8,071 bases of DNA from Candidatus Nanohaloarchaea archaeon (GTDB lineage Archaea; EX4484-52; GLR71), in NCBI GenBank assembly GCA_030636615.1, contig DAOVWP010000027.1, positions 1-8,071 on the forward strand. The letters run 5' to 3'. The stretch's first letter is position 1, and every line of letters begins with the position of its first letter. The position numbers and the translations under genes were made by a program. The notes below the pieces were generated by a model. The model was given only the letters and a program-made list of their open reading frames with translations, ran no database searches and was not told where the DNA came from. Shown piece after piece: positions 1 through 5,381 of this stretch.

Positions 1-1
1 A

Positions 2-598
2 GCATATGCAACACTCTATGCCCCATTTGCAGGATTCCTGAGAGAATTTATAGCAACTTCAGTAATTGTAATGATTCTCATAATCATGTGTATAATAGTT
101 ATCGGCTCATATCTCATGTTCTCTCATGGAAAAAAACCAAACTCACATCTTAAATCTGGTGTCCAGAAGAATGCAAAGACTGTCTGCTGGATACTTCTTA
201 TTGCAGTAATACTTTTTTTCAGGGATGCATTAAGAAACAACAATATAACCTATCTTGACCCTGTACTTGATTTGATTCCCGGCATAATTACAATTTTTGT
301 AATATATATCTTCATAAAATGGCTTGTCTCATCTCCATCAGACAACTACAAAAAATTCATAAAAGATATAGACAAAGAGGGAAGAGAACAGTTTTACAAA
401 ATGAAGTATGGTCTGGCAGACATATCCTCCTTTGGTGTAAAACCCAACAATCAAAGAGATGTCCAGAGACAGATTGCTGTAAGAAAACTTAATACTGGAG
501 AACTTTCAGACAAACTCACACCTGAAAGTGTTACAAAAGTATTGGATTACTTTGGTGTAGAAAACGAGGCCAGAGGAGATTTTAAAAGGAAAGAATAA
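2..598 (+). CDS. 5'-truncated multi-pass membrane protein of unknown function
   Basis: The frame is open from base 2, so the gene almost certainly begins before the window; the ATG at 71 lies inside a hydrophobic segment and has no clear ribosome binding site, so it is unlikely to be the true start. The visible 198 residues show three hydrophobic stretches: one around bases 50-125, one around 180-230 ending in a charged FFRDALR, and one around 255-330. They are followed by a hydrophilic, Lys/Arg/Asp-rich C-terminal region of about 85 residues that is probably cytoplasmic. I do not recognise the family. The TAA stop (596-598) directly abuts the stop of the opposite-strand gene, so the two convergent genes have no intergenic space. 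It could be the tail of a larger channel or transporter; nothing in the visible part decides this. Confidence 0.75.
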   Translation, partial: AYATLYAPFAGFLREFIATSVIVMILIIMCIIVIGSYLMFSHGKKPNSHLKSGVQKNAKTVCWILLIAVILFFRDALRNNNITYLDPVLDLIPGIITIFVIYIFIKWLVSSPSDNYKKFIKDIDKEGREQFYKMKYGLADISSFGVKPNNQRDVQRQIAVRKLNTGELSDKLTPESVTKVLDYFGVENEARGDFKRKE

Positions 599-841
599 TT
601 ATAATTTTTTAATTCTCTGCTCAAAACTGTCATCAAGAACTCCTTCAGACTCTTTAATGTCCTGAATCTCCTTCTCTTCCTGTTCAACCTCTTTCTCAAC
701 TCTCTCAAGAAGCCGTTCAATCTTATTATCAAGAAGTTCAATCTTTCTCTCAAGTCTTACGATAAATTTGAGCGACCATACTATCCCGCACAGCATACCG
801 ACTACAACAAAATAGAACATATAAGTGAGGCTGTCAACCAT
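599..841 (-). CDS. Small membrane-anchored coiled-coil protein
   Basis: This is an 80-residue protein of unknown family. Residues about 5-28 (MFYFVVVGMLCGIVWSLKFI) form one transmembrane segment. Residues about 29-72 are a highly charged Glu/Lys/Arg helix with heptad-like leucine and isoleucine spacing (KIELLDNKIERLLERVEKE), which predicts a coiled coil. It probably forms an oligomer at the membrane with the helix in the cytoplasm. The ATG at 841 is supported by a TATA-like sequence centred about 26 bases upstream, which would give a leaderless transcript; a GAGG is present but only one base from the ATG, too close to act as a normal Shine-Dalgarno site. It lies downstream of dphB, DUF357 and a 38-residue ORF in the same direction but seems to have its own promoter. 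Confidence 0.8.
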   Translation of the reverse strand: MVDSLTYMFYFVVVGMLCGIVWSLKFIVRLERKIELLDNKIERLLERVEKEVEQEEKEIQDIKESEGVLDDSFEQRIKKL

Positions 842-862
842 ACCTCTAATTTGCAGAAATAC

Positions 863-873
863 TATATATATTT
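863..873 (-). promoter_or_regulatory. TATA box of the coiled-coil gene
   Basis: The minus strand reads AAATATATATA here, centred about 26 bases before the ATG at 841, as expected for a leaderless archaeal transcript. It overlaps the end of the 38-residue ORF. Confidence 0.5.
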
Positions 874-988
874 AATTTCTTCTCAGCTTTTTATCTTTTA
901 CATTCTTCCTTACAAGAAGACCGATACTCGAAGTAATCAATATAAATGATGTCAGACACATCCACAATACTGCAGAATAAATTTCCAT
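872..988 (-). CDS. Candidate 38-residue single-pass membrane protein
   Basis: A short ORF sits between the DUF357 gene and the coiled-coil gene on the same strand and would otherwise leave a gap of about 155 bases. Its product begins MEIYSAVLWMCLTSFILITS, continues with a short hydrophobic run to about residue 26, and ends in a strongly basic tail (RKNVKDKKLRRN). This is one membrane segment with a positive cytoplasmic end. The ATG is 9 bases after the DUF357 stop, consistent with translation from the same mRNA, but no good Shine-Dalgarno site precedes it (only AGAGTAAG). Its stop lies inside the TATA box of the next gene. It is too short for homology to be judged by eye; the membrane-protein pattern and position are the only support. 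Confidence 0.45.
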   Translation of the reverse strand: MEIYSAVLWMCLTSFILITSSIGLLVRKNVKDKKLRRN

Positions 989-997
989 AAGAATAAC

Positions 998-1264
998 TTA
1001 CTCTTTCTTATTTATATCTTTGACTGAAATAATCCCTGTATCACTGCCAATCTCAATCCATGCCCATGCCCATACAATTGCTTCAAATGCCCGCACGAAA
1101 TCTCCTTTATGTATAAAGTGCCCGGTATCAGTTATGTATGCCTCAATATTCTCTTTAAACTCTTCTCCTTTCGGGTCATGCGCAAAAATTTCAATATTTT
1201 CAGCTTTATCAAGCCACACTCCGGTCTGTTCAATCAGTTCTTTATATGTTTCAACTGCATTCAT
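998..1264 (-). CDS. DUF357 domain protein
   Basis: The 88-residue product matches the archaeal DUF357 pattern: an N-terminal helix (ETYKELIEQTGVWLDKAE), then the signature helix pair around residues 42-72 with HKGDFVRAFEAIVWAWAWIE. The biochemical role of DUF357 is unknown; it is a small all-helical archaeal family. The ATG at 1264 is chosen because it follows the dphB stop by 5 bases and is preceded by a good Shine-Dalgarno site (GGAGTGAT, 8 bases from GGAG to the ATG). A longer frame to 1333 would run back into dphB and lacks family similarity. The spacing shows it is the second gene of a dphB-DUF357 operon, translated by coupling or reinitiation. The short Lys/Glu C-terminus after the helices is unremarkable. 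Confidence 0.8.
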   Translation of the reverse strand: MNAVETYKELIEQTGVWLDKAENIEIFAHDPKGEEFKENIEAYITDTGHFIHKGDFVRAFEAIVWAWAWIEIGSDTGIISVKDINKKE

Positions 1265-1280
1265 AATAATCACTCCAACT
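1265..1280 (-). promoter_or_regulatory. Shine-Dalgarno site of the DUF357 gene
   Basis: The minus strand reads TTGGAGTGATTATT immediately before the ATG at 1264. GGAGTGAT closely matches the archaeal consensus GGAGGTGAT and overlaps the dphB stop codon (TGA at 1272-1270), so it decides the DUF357 start and suggests translational coupling. Confidence 0.6.
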
Positions 1281-2001
1281 GTTTCAAAAACTCCTCTTCC
1301 TGAAAATGCATTTCTCCAGGCACAATGATGCAATGTGGATGATCACCAAAATCTCTTTTCAAAAGATCAGCCATTGTACTGTATTTGATATAACTTTTCT
1401 CTCCAAGATGTGCGCACACGATAATTTTCTTCTTTTTTGAAAATAACTCTTTTCCGCACTTCTCTTCCAGTTCCAGAAGCAATTCAATTCCCTTGTTGGC
1501 GCTCATTCCGATATCAAGAAGCAATAGAGTATGAAGTCCCTTCTCAGAATTTTCAAAAATATTATAATATGGGGAATCCGGGAAATATCCTTCTTTCGGA
1601 AAAGGCAGGCTTACAGTCTTTCCGAATTTATATAGATGAAGTCCTGCCTCGGCCACAGCGCTGAACACAGATGAATTGTGTATGATCTTAACTTTTACAC
1701 CTTCTTCGCGCGCTTCCTTAACAATCTCGCTGTGCGTTGTTGCAGCCAGCGGATCTCCTCCGACAAGAAACACAGTTTTGCCCATTTTTGCCGCATCAAG
1801 TATCCATGAAGTCTCCTCAACACCCTTCCGGTCAAGCACTTTTATCTTTTTCCCGATTACATTTTCAATCTTGTTTTTATCAAAATCAATAGGACATGTA
1901 TAGAATTCCGCAAATATATGGTCTGCTTCATCCATAATCTTGAGAGCTCTTAGACTAAGTCCCATCTCATTTTCAATACCTATACCTATTAGATAAAGCA
2001 T
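1270..2001 (-). CDS. dphB: Diphthine synthase
   Basis: This is the SAM-dependent methyltransferase of diphthamide biosynthesis, which methylates the modified histidine of elongation factor 2 in the cytoplasm. The 243-residue product has the whole family pattern: N-terminal MLYLIGIGI, then ADHIFAEFYT (residues 26-35), GGDPLAATTH (81-90, the tetrapyrrole-methylase-like SAM site), and IIHNSSVFSAVAEAG followed by LYKFGKTVSLPF (107-134), with the C-terminal IIVPG region. The length is close to the usual 250-265. The start is set at the ATG at 2001 (MLYLIG, the usual family N-terminus): it lies 26-27 bases from a TATA box, whereas the in-frame ATG at 2013 is too near that box. The gene leads an operon with the DUF357 gene 5 bases downstream. 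No catalytic region looks damaged. Confidence 0.95.
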   Translation of the reverse strand: MLYLIGIGIENEMGLSLRALKIMDEADHIFAEFYTCPIDFDKNKIENVIGKKIKVLDRKGVEETSWILDAAKMGKTVFLVGGDPLAATTHSEIVKEAREEGVKVKIIHNSSVFSAVAEAGLHLYKFGKTVSLPFPKEGYFPDSPYYNIFENSEKGLHTLLLLDIGMSANKGIELLLELEEKCGKELFSKKKKIIVCAHLGEKSYIKYSTMADLLKRDFGDHPHCIIVPGEMHFQEEEFLKQLE

Positions 2002-2022
2002 AAATATCAGCACTGAGCGAAA

Positions 2023-2033
2023 TTTTATATATC
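2023..2033 (-). promoter_or_regulatory. TATA box of dphB
   Basis: The minus strand reads GATATATAAAA; the octamer TATATAAA is centred 26.5 bases upstream of the dphB ATG at 2001. This predicts a leaderless mRNA and supports the shorter dphB start. Confidence 0.6.
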
Positions 2034-2050
2034 TTTACAAGAATATAGAC

Positions 2051-2075
2051 AAAAACTGACTGCATAGACAGTCAG
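2051..2075 (-). terminator. Hairpin plus T-tract downstream of the Met-rich gene
   Basis: The arms CTGACTG (2056-2062) and CAGTCAG (2069-2075) pair perfectly over 7 bp around a 6-base loop. Read on the minus strand the stem is followed at once by five T (2055-2051), the form of a bacterial intrinsic terminator. It lies about 48 bases past the stop of the Met-rich gene and just upstream of the dphB TATA box, so it would separate the two minus-strand units. Confidence 0.5.
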
Positions 2076-2122
2076 AATTTATCTCACAAACTATTGGCAC
2101 TTACTAAGATAACAAAGCAACA

Positions 2123-2635
2123 TTAATCCATCTTCGTCATTTTCTTAATTTTGTCCATCAGGTTTACTTCTTTATTCTCATTATCTGCTGATTCAACATG
2201 CGGTTCCATTGCAGGTGTATCTTCCATCACTGGTTTGTTCTCCATGCTATTTTCAGGCATATCTGTTGAATCATCATTTTTTATTGCATCCACCATCTTT
2301 TCCTCATTTTCAGTTGGCGCTGCTGGTACTTCATCCATCATCTCAAGTATAAGGTTATTTCCTTCTTTCCTTATACCTTTGATTTTTGAACCTTCAATTC
2401 TTGACATGCGATCATTATAAACAAGATCAATCTCACTGATACCGGTTCCCGGTTCACCTTCAGCCATAGAGGCTTCTGAACCGCTCATACCTGTTCCGCT
2501 CTGTTCTGCCACATTTGGCATAGTTTCCATACTCATATCTTTTGATTCCTTTGATTCCATAAGTTCTCCAATTCCAATAACCATCGAAATAGTTGCAACG
2601 ACTGTAAGTGCCATAATCAATAGTGCTTCGTACAT
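2123..2635 (-). CDS. Methionine-rich, membrane-anchored acidic protein of unknown function
   Basis: This is a 170-residue protein that I do not recognise. Residues about 5-24 (LLIMALTVVATISMVIGIGE) form one N-terminal membrane segment, either an anchor or an uncleaved signal. The rest is hydrophilic, acidic and low in complexity. About 20 of 170 residues are Met, in patterns such as DMSMETMP, MPENSMENKPVMED and TPAMEPH. A short island around residues 70-105 (IDLVYNDRMSRIEGSKIKGI to LILEMMDE) is less repetitive and may be a small beta-rich folded part. The C-terminus is Lys/Met-rich (MDKIKKMTKMD). The ATG at 2635 lies 27.5 bases from a TATA octamer shared with divergent trm5. Met-rich linkers may suggest Cu(I)/Ag(I) binding, but that is speculation; the protein may equally be a disordered membrane-tethered scaffold. 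Confidence 0.75.
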   Translation of the reverse strand: MYEALLIMALTVVATISMVIGIGELMESKESKDMSMETMPNVAEQSGTGMSGSEASMAEGEPGTGISEIDLVYNDRMSRIEGSKIKGIRKEGNNLILEMMDEVPAAPTENEEKMVDAIKNDDSTDMPENSMENKPVMEDTPAMEPHVESADNENKEVNLMDKIKKMTKMD

Positions 2636-2658
2636 AGTTATATATTGGGATATACTAC

Positions 2659-2666
2659 TATAAAAA
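2659..2666. promoter_or_regulatory. Shared bidirectional TATA element (Met-rich gene / trm5)
   Basis: The octamer is TATAAAAA on the plus strand and TTTTTATA on the minus strand. Its centre (2662.5) is exactly midway between the start codons at 2635 (minus) and 2690 (plus), 27.5 bases from each, which is the spacing seen at other promoters in this window. No other correctly placed TATA box exists for either gene. Confidence 0.55.
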
Positions 2667-2689
2667 GATTTTCAATATAATACAATTCT

Positions 2690-3511
2690 ATGAATCTGAA
2701 AACAGCTCTCAAAGAAAAGATCCCGCAAAAATATCACACATATATCCCCCGTTCCTTTGAGATCATAGGCGACATAGCTATAATAAATATAGCTCCTGAG
2801 CTGACCAGCTATAAAAAAGTGATTGCGCAGACTCTTGCTTCTCTTCACAGCAACATTAAAGTTGTTCTCAGCAAAACAGGAGATATTGAAGGAGAATATC
2901 GTCTTGCAGATTATGAACTTCTATTCGGAGACCGGACTGAGACAGAATACAAAGAGAACACCTGTCGTTTTATGGTTGACCCGACCAAGACCTATTTCTC
3001 ATCAAAACTCGGTACAGAACGGCAGAGGATCACAGATCAGGTAAAAGACAAAGAACAGATTCTATGTATGTTTGCAGGTATCGGCCCCTTCCCGATAAAC
3101 ATTGCAAGAAAAAAAGATGTCACAATCCATGCCATTGAGATAAACCCGGATGCAGCAAAATATCTCGAAAAAAACATAGCTTTCAACAAGCTTAAAGGTA
3201 GAATTACCTTTGAGATCGGATCAGTTGCAGATCTTGTTCCAAAACTGGAAAAAAAGTATGACAGGATTATCATGCCTGCGCCGAAAGATGCAGAAGATTT
3301 CCTGGATCTTGCCCTTGAAAAAATCAAAAAAGGTGGAATCATAAACCTTTACACATTTACTCCTGAAGAAGAGATCGAAACCGTTTTCAAAAGACTGGAA
3401 AAATTGGCGAATGATCACAACAAAAAGATAAAGATATTGGATCACCGGCTGTGCGGCAATATCGGCATCTGCCAGTTCAGGATAGCAGTTGATATGAAAA
3501 TACTCAACTGA
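2690..3511 (+). CDS. trm5: tRNA (guanine37-N1)-methyltransferase, Trm5 family
   Basis: The 273-residue product is a class I SAM methyltransferase of the Trm5/TYW2 family, which makes m1G37 next to the tRNA anticodon and so prevents frameshifting. Family blocks run in order: IPRSFEIIGDIAI (19-31), EYKENTCRFMVDPTKTYFSSKLGTERQRI (86-114), MFAGIGPF (127-134, SAM-binding motif I), AIEINP (148-153, motif II), DRIIMPAPKDAEDFLDLAL (191-209) and GGIINLYTF (215-223). The MPxP sequence favours Trm5 over TYW2, which usually has MGY there. The protein lacks room for the N-terminal D1 domain of about 60-70 residues of M. jannaschii Trm5 (336 aa), so it resembles TYW2 in length. The ATG at 2690 is 27.5 bases from the shared TATA box. 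The TGA stop lies inside an 8-bp tail overlap with the convergent gene. Confidence 0.88.
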   Translation: MNLKTALKEKIPQKYHTYIPRSFEIIGDIAIINIAPELTSYKKVIAQTLASLHSNIKVVLSKTGDIEGEYRLADYELLFGDRTETEYKENTCRFMVDPTKTYFSSKLGTERQRITDQVKDKEQILCMFAGIGPFPINIARKKDVTIHAIEINPDAAKYLEKNIAFNKLKGRITFEIGSVADLVPKLEKKYDRIIMPAPKDAEDFLDLALEKIKKGGIINLYTFTPEEEIETVFKRLEKLANDHNKKIKILDHRLCGNIGICQFRIAVDMKILN

Positions 3512-4469
3512 GCTTGACTTTTCCCATTTTTCTATTGATATATGTCACAACATCCTTCCTGTATTTAGAGTCTATCCAGAAAAATTTCTGTTTCTTGTCA
3601 CCGACACTCTTTGATTGCATCAGATTACACCTTTTTGTGATAGAGCTGACAATCTTTTGCACAGTCTTGTCTTTGAATCCACTCTTTACAGACATTTCCT
3701 TATAGTTCAGCGGTTTTCTTGCCCTTGCAACAATCAGCATGATATGTTTCTCATTGTCTGTAAAGAGGTCAATGATCTTAGGGCTGAACCCTTTCATCTT
3801 CTCAACTTCCGACAACCTTCGTCTTACATTTACAATCGCGCTTGCATGCAGATTTGTATGGGCTGATACATGATCAAGATGCTCTTTTATATTTTCAACT
3901 ACTTCTTCCTTTGAAAGGGCCCGCTCAACATCTTTTACCATCTCAACTGTCCGCTCATGCGCATTCTTAATTCTTGCATTTACAGAATCATGCAGATCTG
4001 TCAGATCAATTATCTTACTGATTATCTTTCTCTGGTTATTATGCAGTGTAAAAACCGTTTCCGCAAGAAAACCAACATCTTTCTTATTATCAATATTTTT
4101 ATCTATATCCTTCTCAATACTCTTGATCTTATTCTCTATCAACTCATGCTTCCTGTTAAGTATTTGTATCTGTGAAGAGATCTCATTTAAATCCTGTATA
4201 TGTTTATCTGACACGCTCAACTGTTTATCTTCTTTGATGACTTTTTTGACCTCTATAGATATCTTCTGGATCTGTTTATGCATCTTATCAATCTTTCCAA
4301 AACCCGCTTTAAGTTCGCGGACATTCTTATATAGATACAGTTGATTCTCATTAAGGTTATTCATATATTGCGCAACCTTTTGCATATCCTCGCTCATCCG
4401 CTCTTTAGATATTTCTTTCTCCTTATATCCTGAAATAATGAATCGGGGGATAACTGTAAATATGCTCAT
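3504..4469 (-). CDS. Long coiled-coil protein with C-terminal winged-helix domain
   Basis: This is a 321-residue protein of unknown family. Residues about 25-215 are almost entirely helical and charged with heptad-like patterns (for example NRKHELIENKIKSIEKDIDK, EMVKDVERALSKEEVVENIK), which predicts an extended coiled coil. Residues about 231-312 look like a winged helix-turn-helix: a helix beginning DLFTDNEKHIMLIVAR, the turn KPLNYKEMSVKSGFKDKTVQ, a recognition helix KIVSSITKRCNL, then a beta-wing QKFFWIDSKYRKDVV. A DNA-binding regulator or chromosome-organising factor that dimerises through its coil is a reasonable inference; no ligand or kinase domain is seen. The ATG at 4469 lies 27.5 bases from the TATA sequence TTATTTAA. 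The last 8 bp overlap the end of convergent trm5. Confidence 0.8.
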   Translation of the reverse strand: MSIFTVIPRFIISGYKEKEISKERMSEDMQKVAQYMNNLNENQLYLYKNVRELKAGFGKIDKMHKQIQKISIEVKKVIKEDKQLSVSDKHIQDLNEISSQIQILNRKHELIENKIKSIEKDIDKNIDNKKDVGFLAETVFTLHNNQRKIISKIIDLTDLHDSVNARIKNAHERTVEMVKDVERALSKEEVVENIKEHLDHVSAHTNLHASAIVNVRRRLSEVEKMKGFSPKIIDLFTDNEKHIMLIVARARKPLNYKEMSVKSGFKDKTVQKIVSSITKRCNLMQSKSVGDKKQKFFWIDSKYRKDVVTYINRKMGKVKLS

Positions 4470-4491
4470 AGAATATAATTATCACTTACCT

Positions 4492-4501
4492 CTTAAATAA
4501 G
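4492..4501. promoter_or_regulatory. TATA element between the winged-helix gene and tRNA-Pro
   Basis: CTTAAATAAG is centred 27.5 bases from the ATG at 4469 (minus) and about 36 bases from the first tRNA base (plus), so it could drive both: a leaderless mRNA leftward and a pre-tRNA with a leader of about 8 bases rightward. No better TATA box lies in front of the tRNA. The same 10-mer recurs at 5590-5599. Confidence 0.45.
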
Positions 4502-4531
4502 TTGAAGTTGATAAACTATATTGTCATGGAT

Positions 4532-4605
4532 GGGACCTTAGGGTAGCTTGGTGATCCTGGGAGGCTGGGGGTCTTCTGACCGGAGTTCAAATCTCCGGGG
4601 TCCCA
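4532..4605 (+). tRNA. tRNA-Pro, anticodon GGG
   Basis: A complete cloverleaf folds. Acceptor GGGACCT pairs with GGGTCCC (last pair T-G) and the discriminator is A4605. The D arm GGGT-AGCTTGGTGA-TCCT has three pairs plus a T-T mismatch, with the GG pair in the loop. The anticodon arm GGAGG-CTGGGGG-TCTTC contains two G-T pairs and anticodon GGG at 4567-4569. The variable loop is TGAC, and the T arm is CGGAG-TTCAAAT-CTCCG. The 3' CCA is not encoded. There is no intron. Position 37 is G, so G36-G37, the usual Trm5 substrate in tRNA-Pro, is present; trm5 itself ends about 1 kb upstream. The D arm with AGCTTGG resembles archaeal tRNA-Pro. Confidence 0.95.
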
Positions 4606-4611
4606 TTCAAT

Positions 4612-4630
4612 AAAAACACAGACTGTTTTT
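4612..4630. terminator. Bidirectional A/T hairpin terminator
   Basis: AAAAACA (4612-4618) pairs with TGTTTTT (4624-4630) around a 5-base loop, giving a weak 7-bp hairpin ending in five T on either strand. It lies between the 3' end of tRNA-Pro (4605) and the stop of the convergent gene (4639). A further T6 run at 4642-4647 lies just inside that gene. Confidence 0.45.
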
Positions 4631-4638
4631 GAGTACCT

Positions 4639-5082
4639 CTATTTTTTGATAAATCGTTCATAATCTATTGCCCGATCGCTCCGTACTATCTTTCCTCTAT
4701 CAGGAGAATATATTGACAGCTCAATCGCAGACTCTTCAGGATTTAAATCTCTCTCAAAATAAAAGATTTTACCTATATTATATAGTTCATTACAATCTCC
4801 ACTATCCTCTATTTTTTTTTCTGTATATACTGGTATTTTTGCGCAAATATGATCTCCTGCGCGAATTGCTGAAAATCCATCAAACTTAAGTTTTTTTATT
4901 GGAATCTCTGGTGTCTGCGGTGTGACATCCATTATAATCTTTGAACTATAACCTAAGTCATATGCAGAAGGACTGTCACCAACCATAATTAAATGGCCGG
5001 GTATAGATTTGGTAACATAAGATTCAGCAGTGACTTTATCAACATTAAAATTTTCAGAAATAACCAGGTCATAAAGTGTCAA
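4639..5082 (-). CDS. Unknown protein with a non-standard or lost start codon
   Basis: From the TTG at 5082 the product has 147 residues; I do not recognise it. It is soluble, of mixed and probably beta-rich composition, for example SIPGHLIMVGDSPSAYDLGY, FDGFSAIRAGDHICAKIPVY and AIELSIYSPDRGKIVRSD, and shows no membrane segment or catalytic motif. The stop is TAG. The TTG has no Shine-Dalgarno site and no TATA box at the right distance. The frame stays open and protein-like for at least 18 more codons upstream (ISTTKSKQKDFAGLDIEL to the TTG), with no ATG, GTG or TTG before the upstream stop. An ATA codon at 5136-5134 is preceded by GGGGGAG with 7 bases of spacing. The gene may start at AUA (165 residues), at TTG, or be recently damaged. 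It converges with tRNA-Pro. Confidence 0.65.
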   Translation of the reverse strand: MTLYDLVISENFNVDKVTAESYVTKSIPGHLIMVGDSPSAYDLGYSSKIIMDVTPQTPEIPIKKLKFDGFSAIRAGDHICAKIPVYTEKKIEDSGDCNELYNIGKIFYFERDLNPEESAIELSIYSPDRGKIVRSDRAIDYERFIKK

Positions 5083-5143
5083 TAATTCTATATCCAGACC
5101 AGCGAAATCCTTTTGTTTGCTTTTTGTTGTAGATATTACAAAT

Positions 5144-5150
5144 CTCCCCC
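5144..5150 (-). promoter_or_regulatory. Shine-Dalgarno-like GGGGGAG before an ATA codon
   Basis: On the minus strand GGGGGAG ends 7 bases before the ATA at 5136-5134, which is in frame with the unknown gene. A TATA-like TTTAATTA on the minus strand (5173-5180) would place the transcript start at about 5149, just including this site. Confidence 0.35.
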
Positions 5151-5240
5151 TTAATATATACTTGATTTCTGATAATTAAAAAGCTTTTCGTTGCTTTAAA
5201 TCTATATTTTACCCTTAATTTCACAAAAACCATAGAAACA

Positions 5241-5269
5241 TTTATATATATGTTCTTTGTCTAAATATA
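5241..5269 (+). promoter_or_regulatory. Promoter of the cold-shock gene
   Basis: TTTATATA at 5241-5248 is a perfect archaeal TATA box with an A/G-rich stretch (AGAAACA) just upstream as a possible BRE. A second candidate, TAAATATA, lies at 5262-5269. Using the 27-base spacing seen elsewhere, transcription would begin near 5270 or 5293. Confidence 0.55.
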
Positions 5270-5381
5270 TGTTAGATACATTTTAACAGTAGATCTTAAT
5301 TAAAAATTTGGAGTATTTGTTAACCTGTTTCTGAAAAAATATAAGGATTAGTAATAATTCTTAAAAATGAGGTAATTAAAA
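5270..5381 (+). promoter_or_regulatory. Long AT-rich 5' leader of the cold-shock gene
   Basis: About 110 bases (about 88 if the second TATA box is used) separate the predicted transcript start from the ATG at 5382. The region holds no ORF. It contains GGAG (5311-5314), ATAAGGAT (5341-5348) and the Shine-Dalgarno site GAGGT (5369-5373), 8 bases before the ATG. Long leaders are typical of bacterial cold-shock mRNAs, where they act as thermosensors; that role here is an inference. No strong hairpin is visible by eye. Confidence 0.4.

Noticed and set aside
547..753. Minus-strand Arg/Leu-rich frame within the coiled-coil gene
   Set aside because: It is a shifted-frame shadow of the coiled-coil sequence and crosses the end of the neighbouring convergent gene.
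1020..1328. Plus-strand reading frame opposite the DUF357 gene and dphB end
   Set aside because: It is antisense to a recognised DUF357 protein and has no promoter, ribosome binding site or family pattern.
1265..1333. N-terminal extension of the DUF357 protein to 1333
   Set aside because: It overlaps the end of dphB in another frame, and a strong Shine-Dalgarno site supports the ATG at 1264.
2002..2013. Four-residue longer dphB start at 2013
   Set aside because: It is too close to the TATA box to be transcribed, and the family begins at MLYLIG.
4532..4605. The tRNA as a possible TAA suppressor that explains the cold-shock gene
   Set aside because: The anticodon arm folds cleanly only with anticodon GGG, which is proline; it cannot read UAA.
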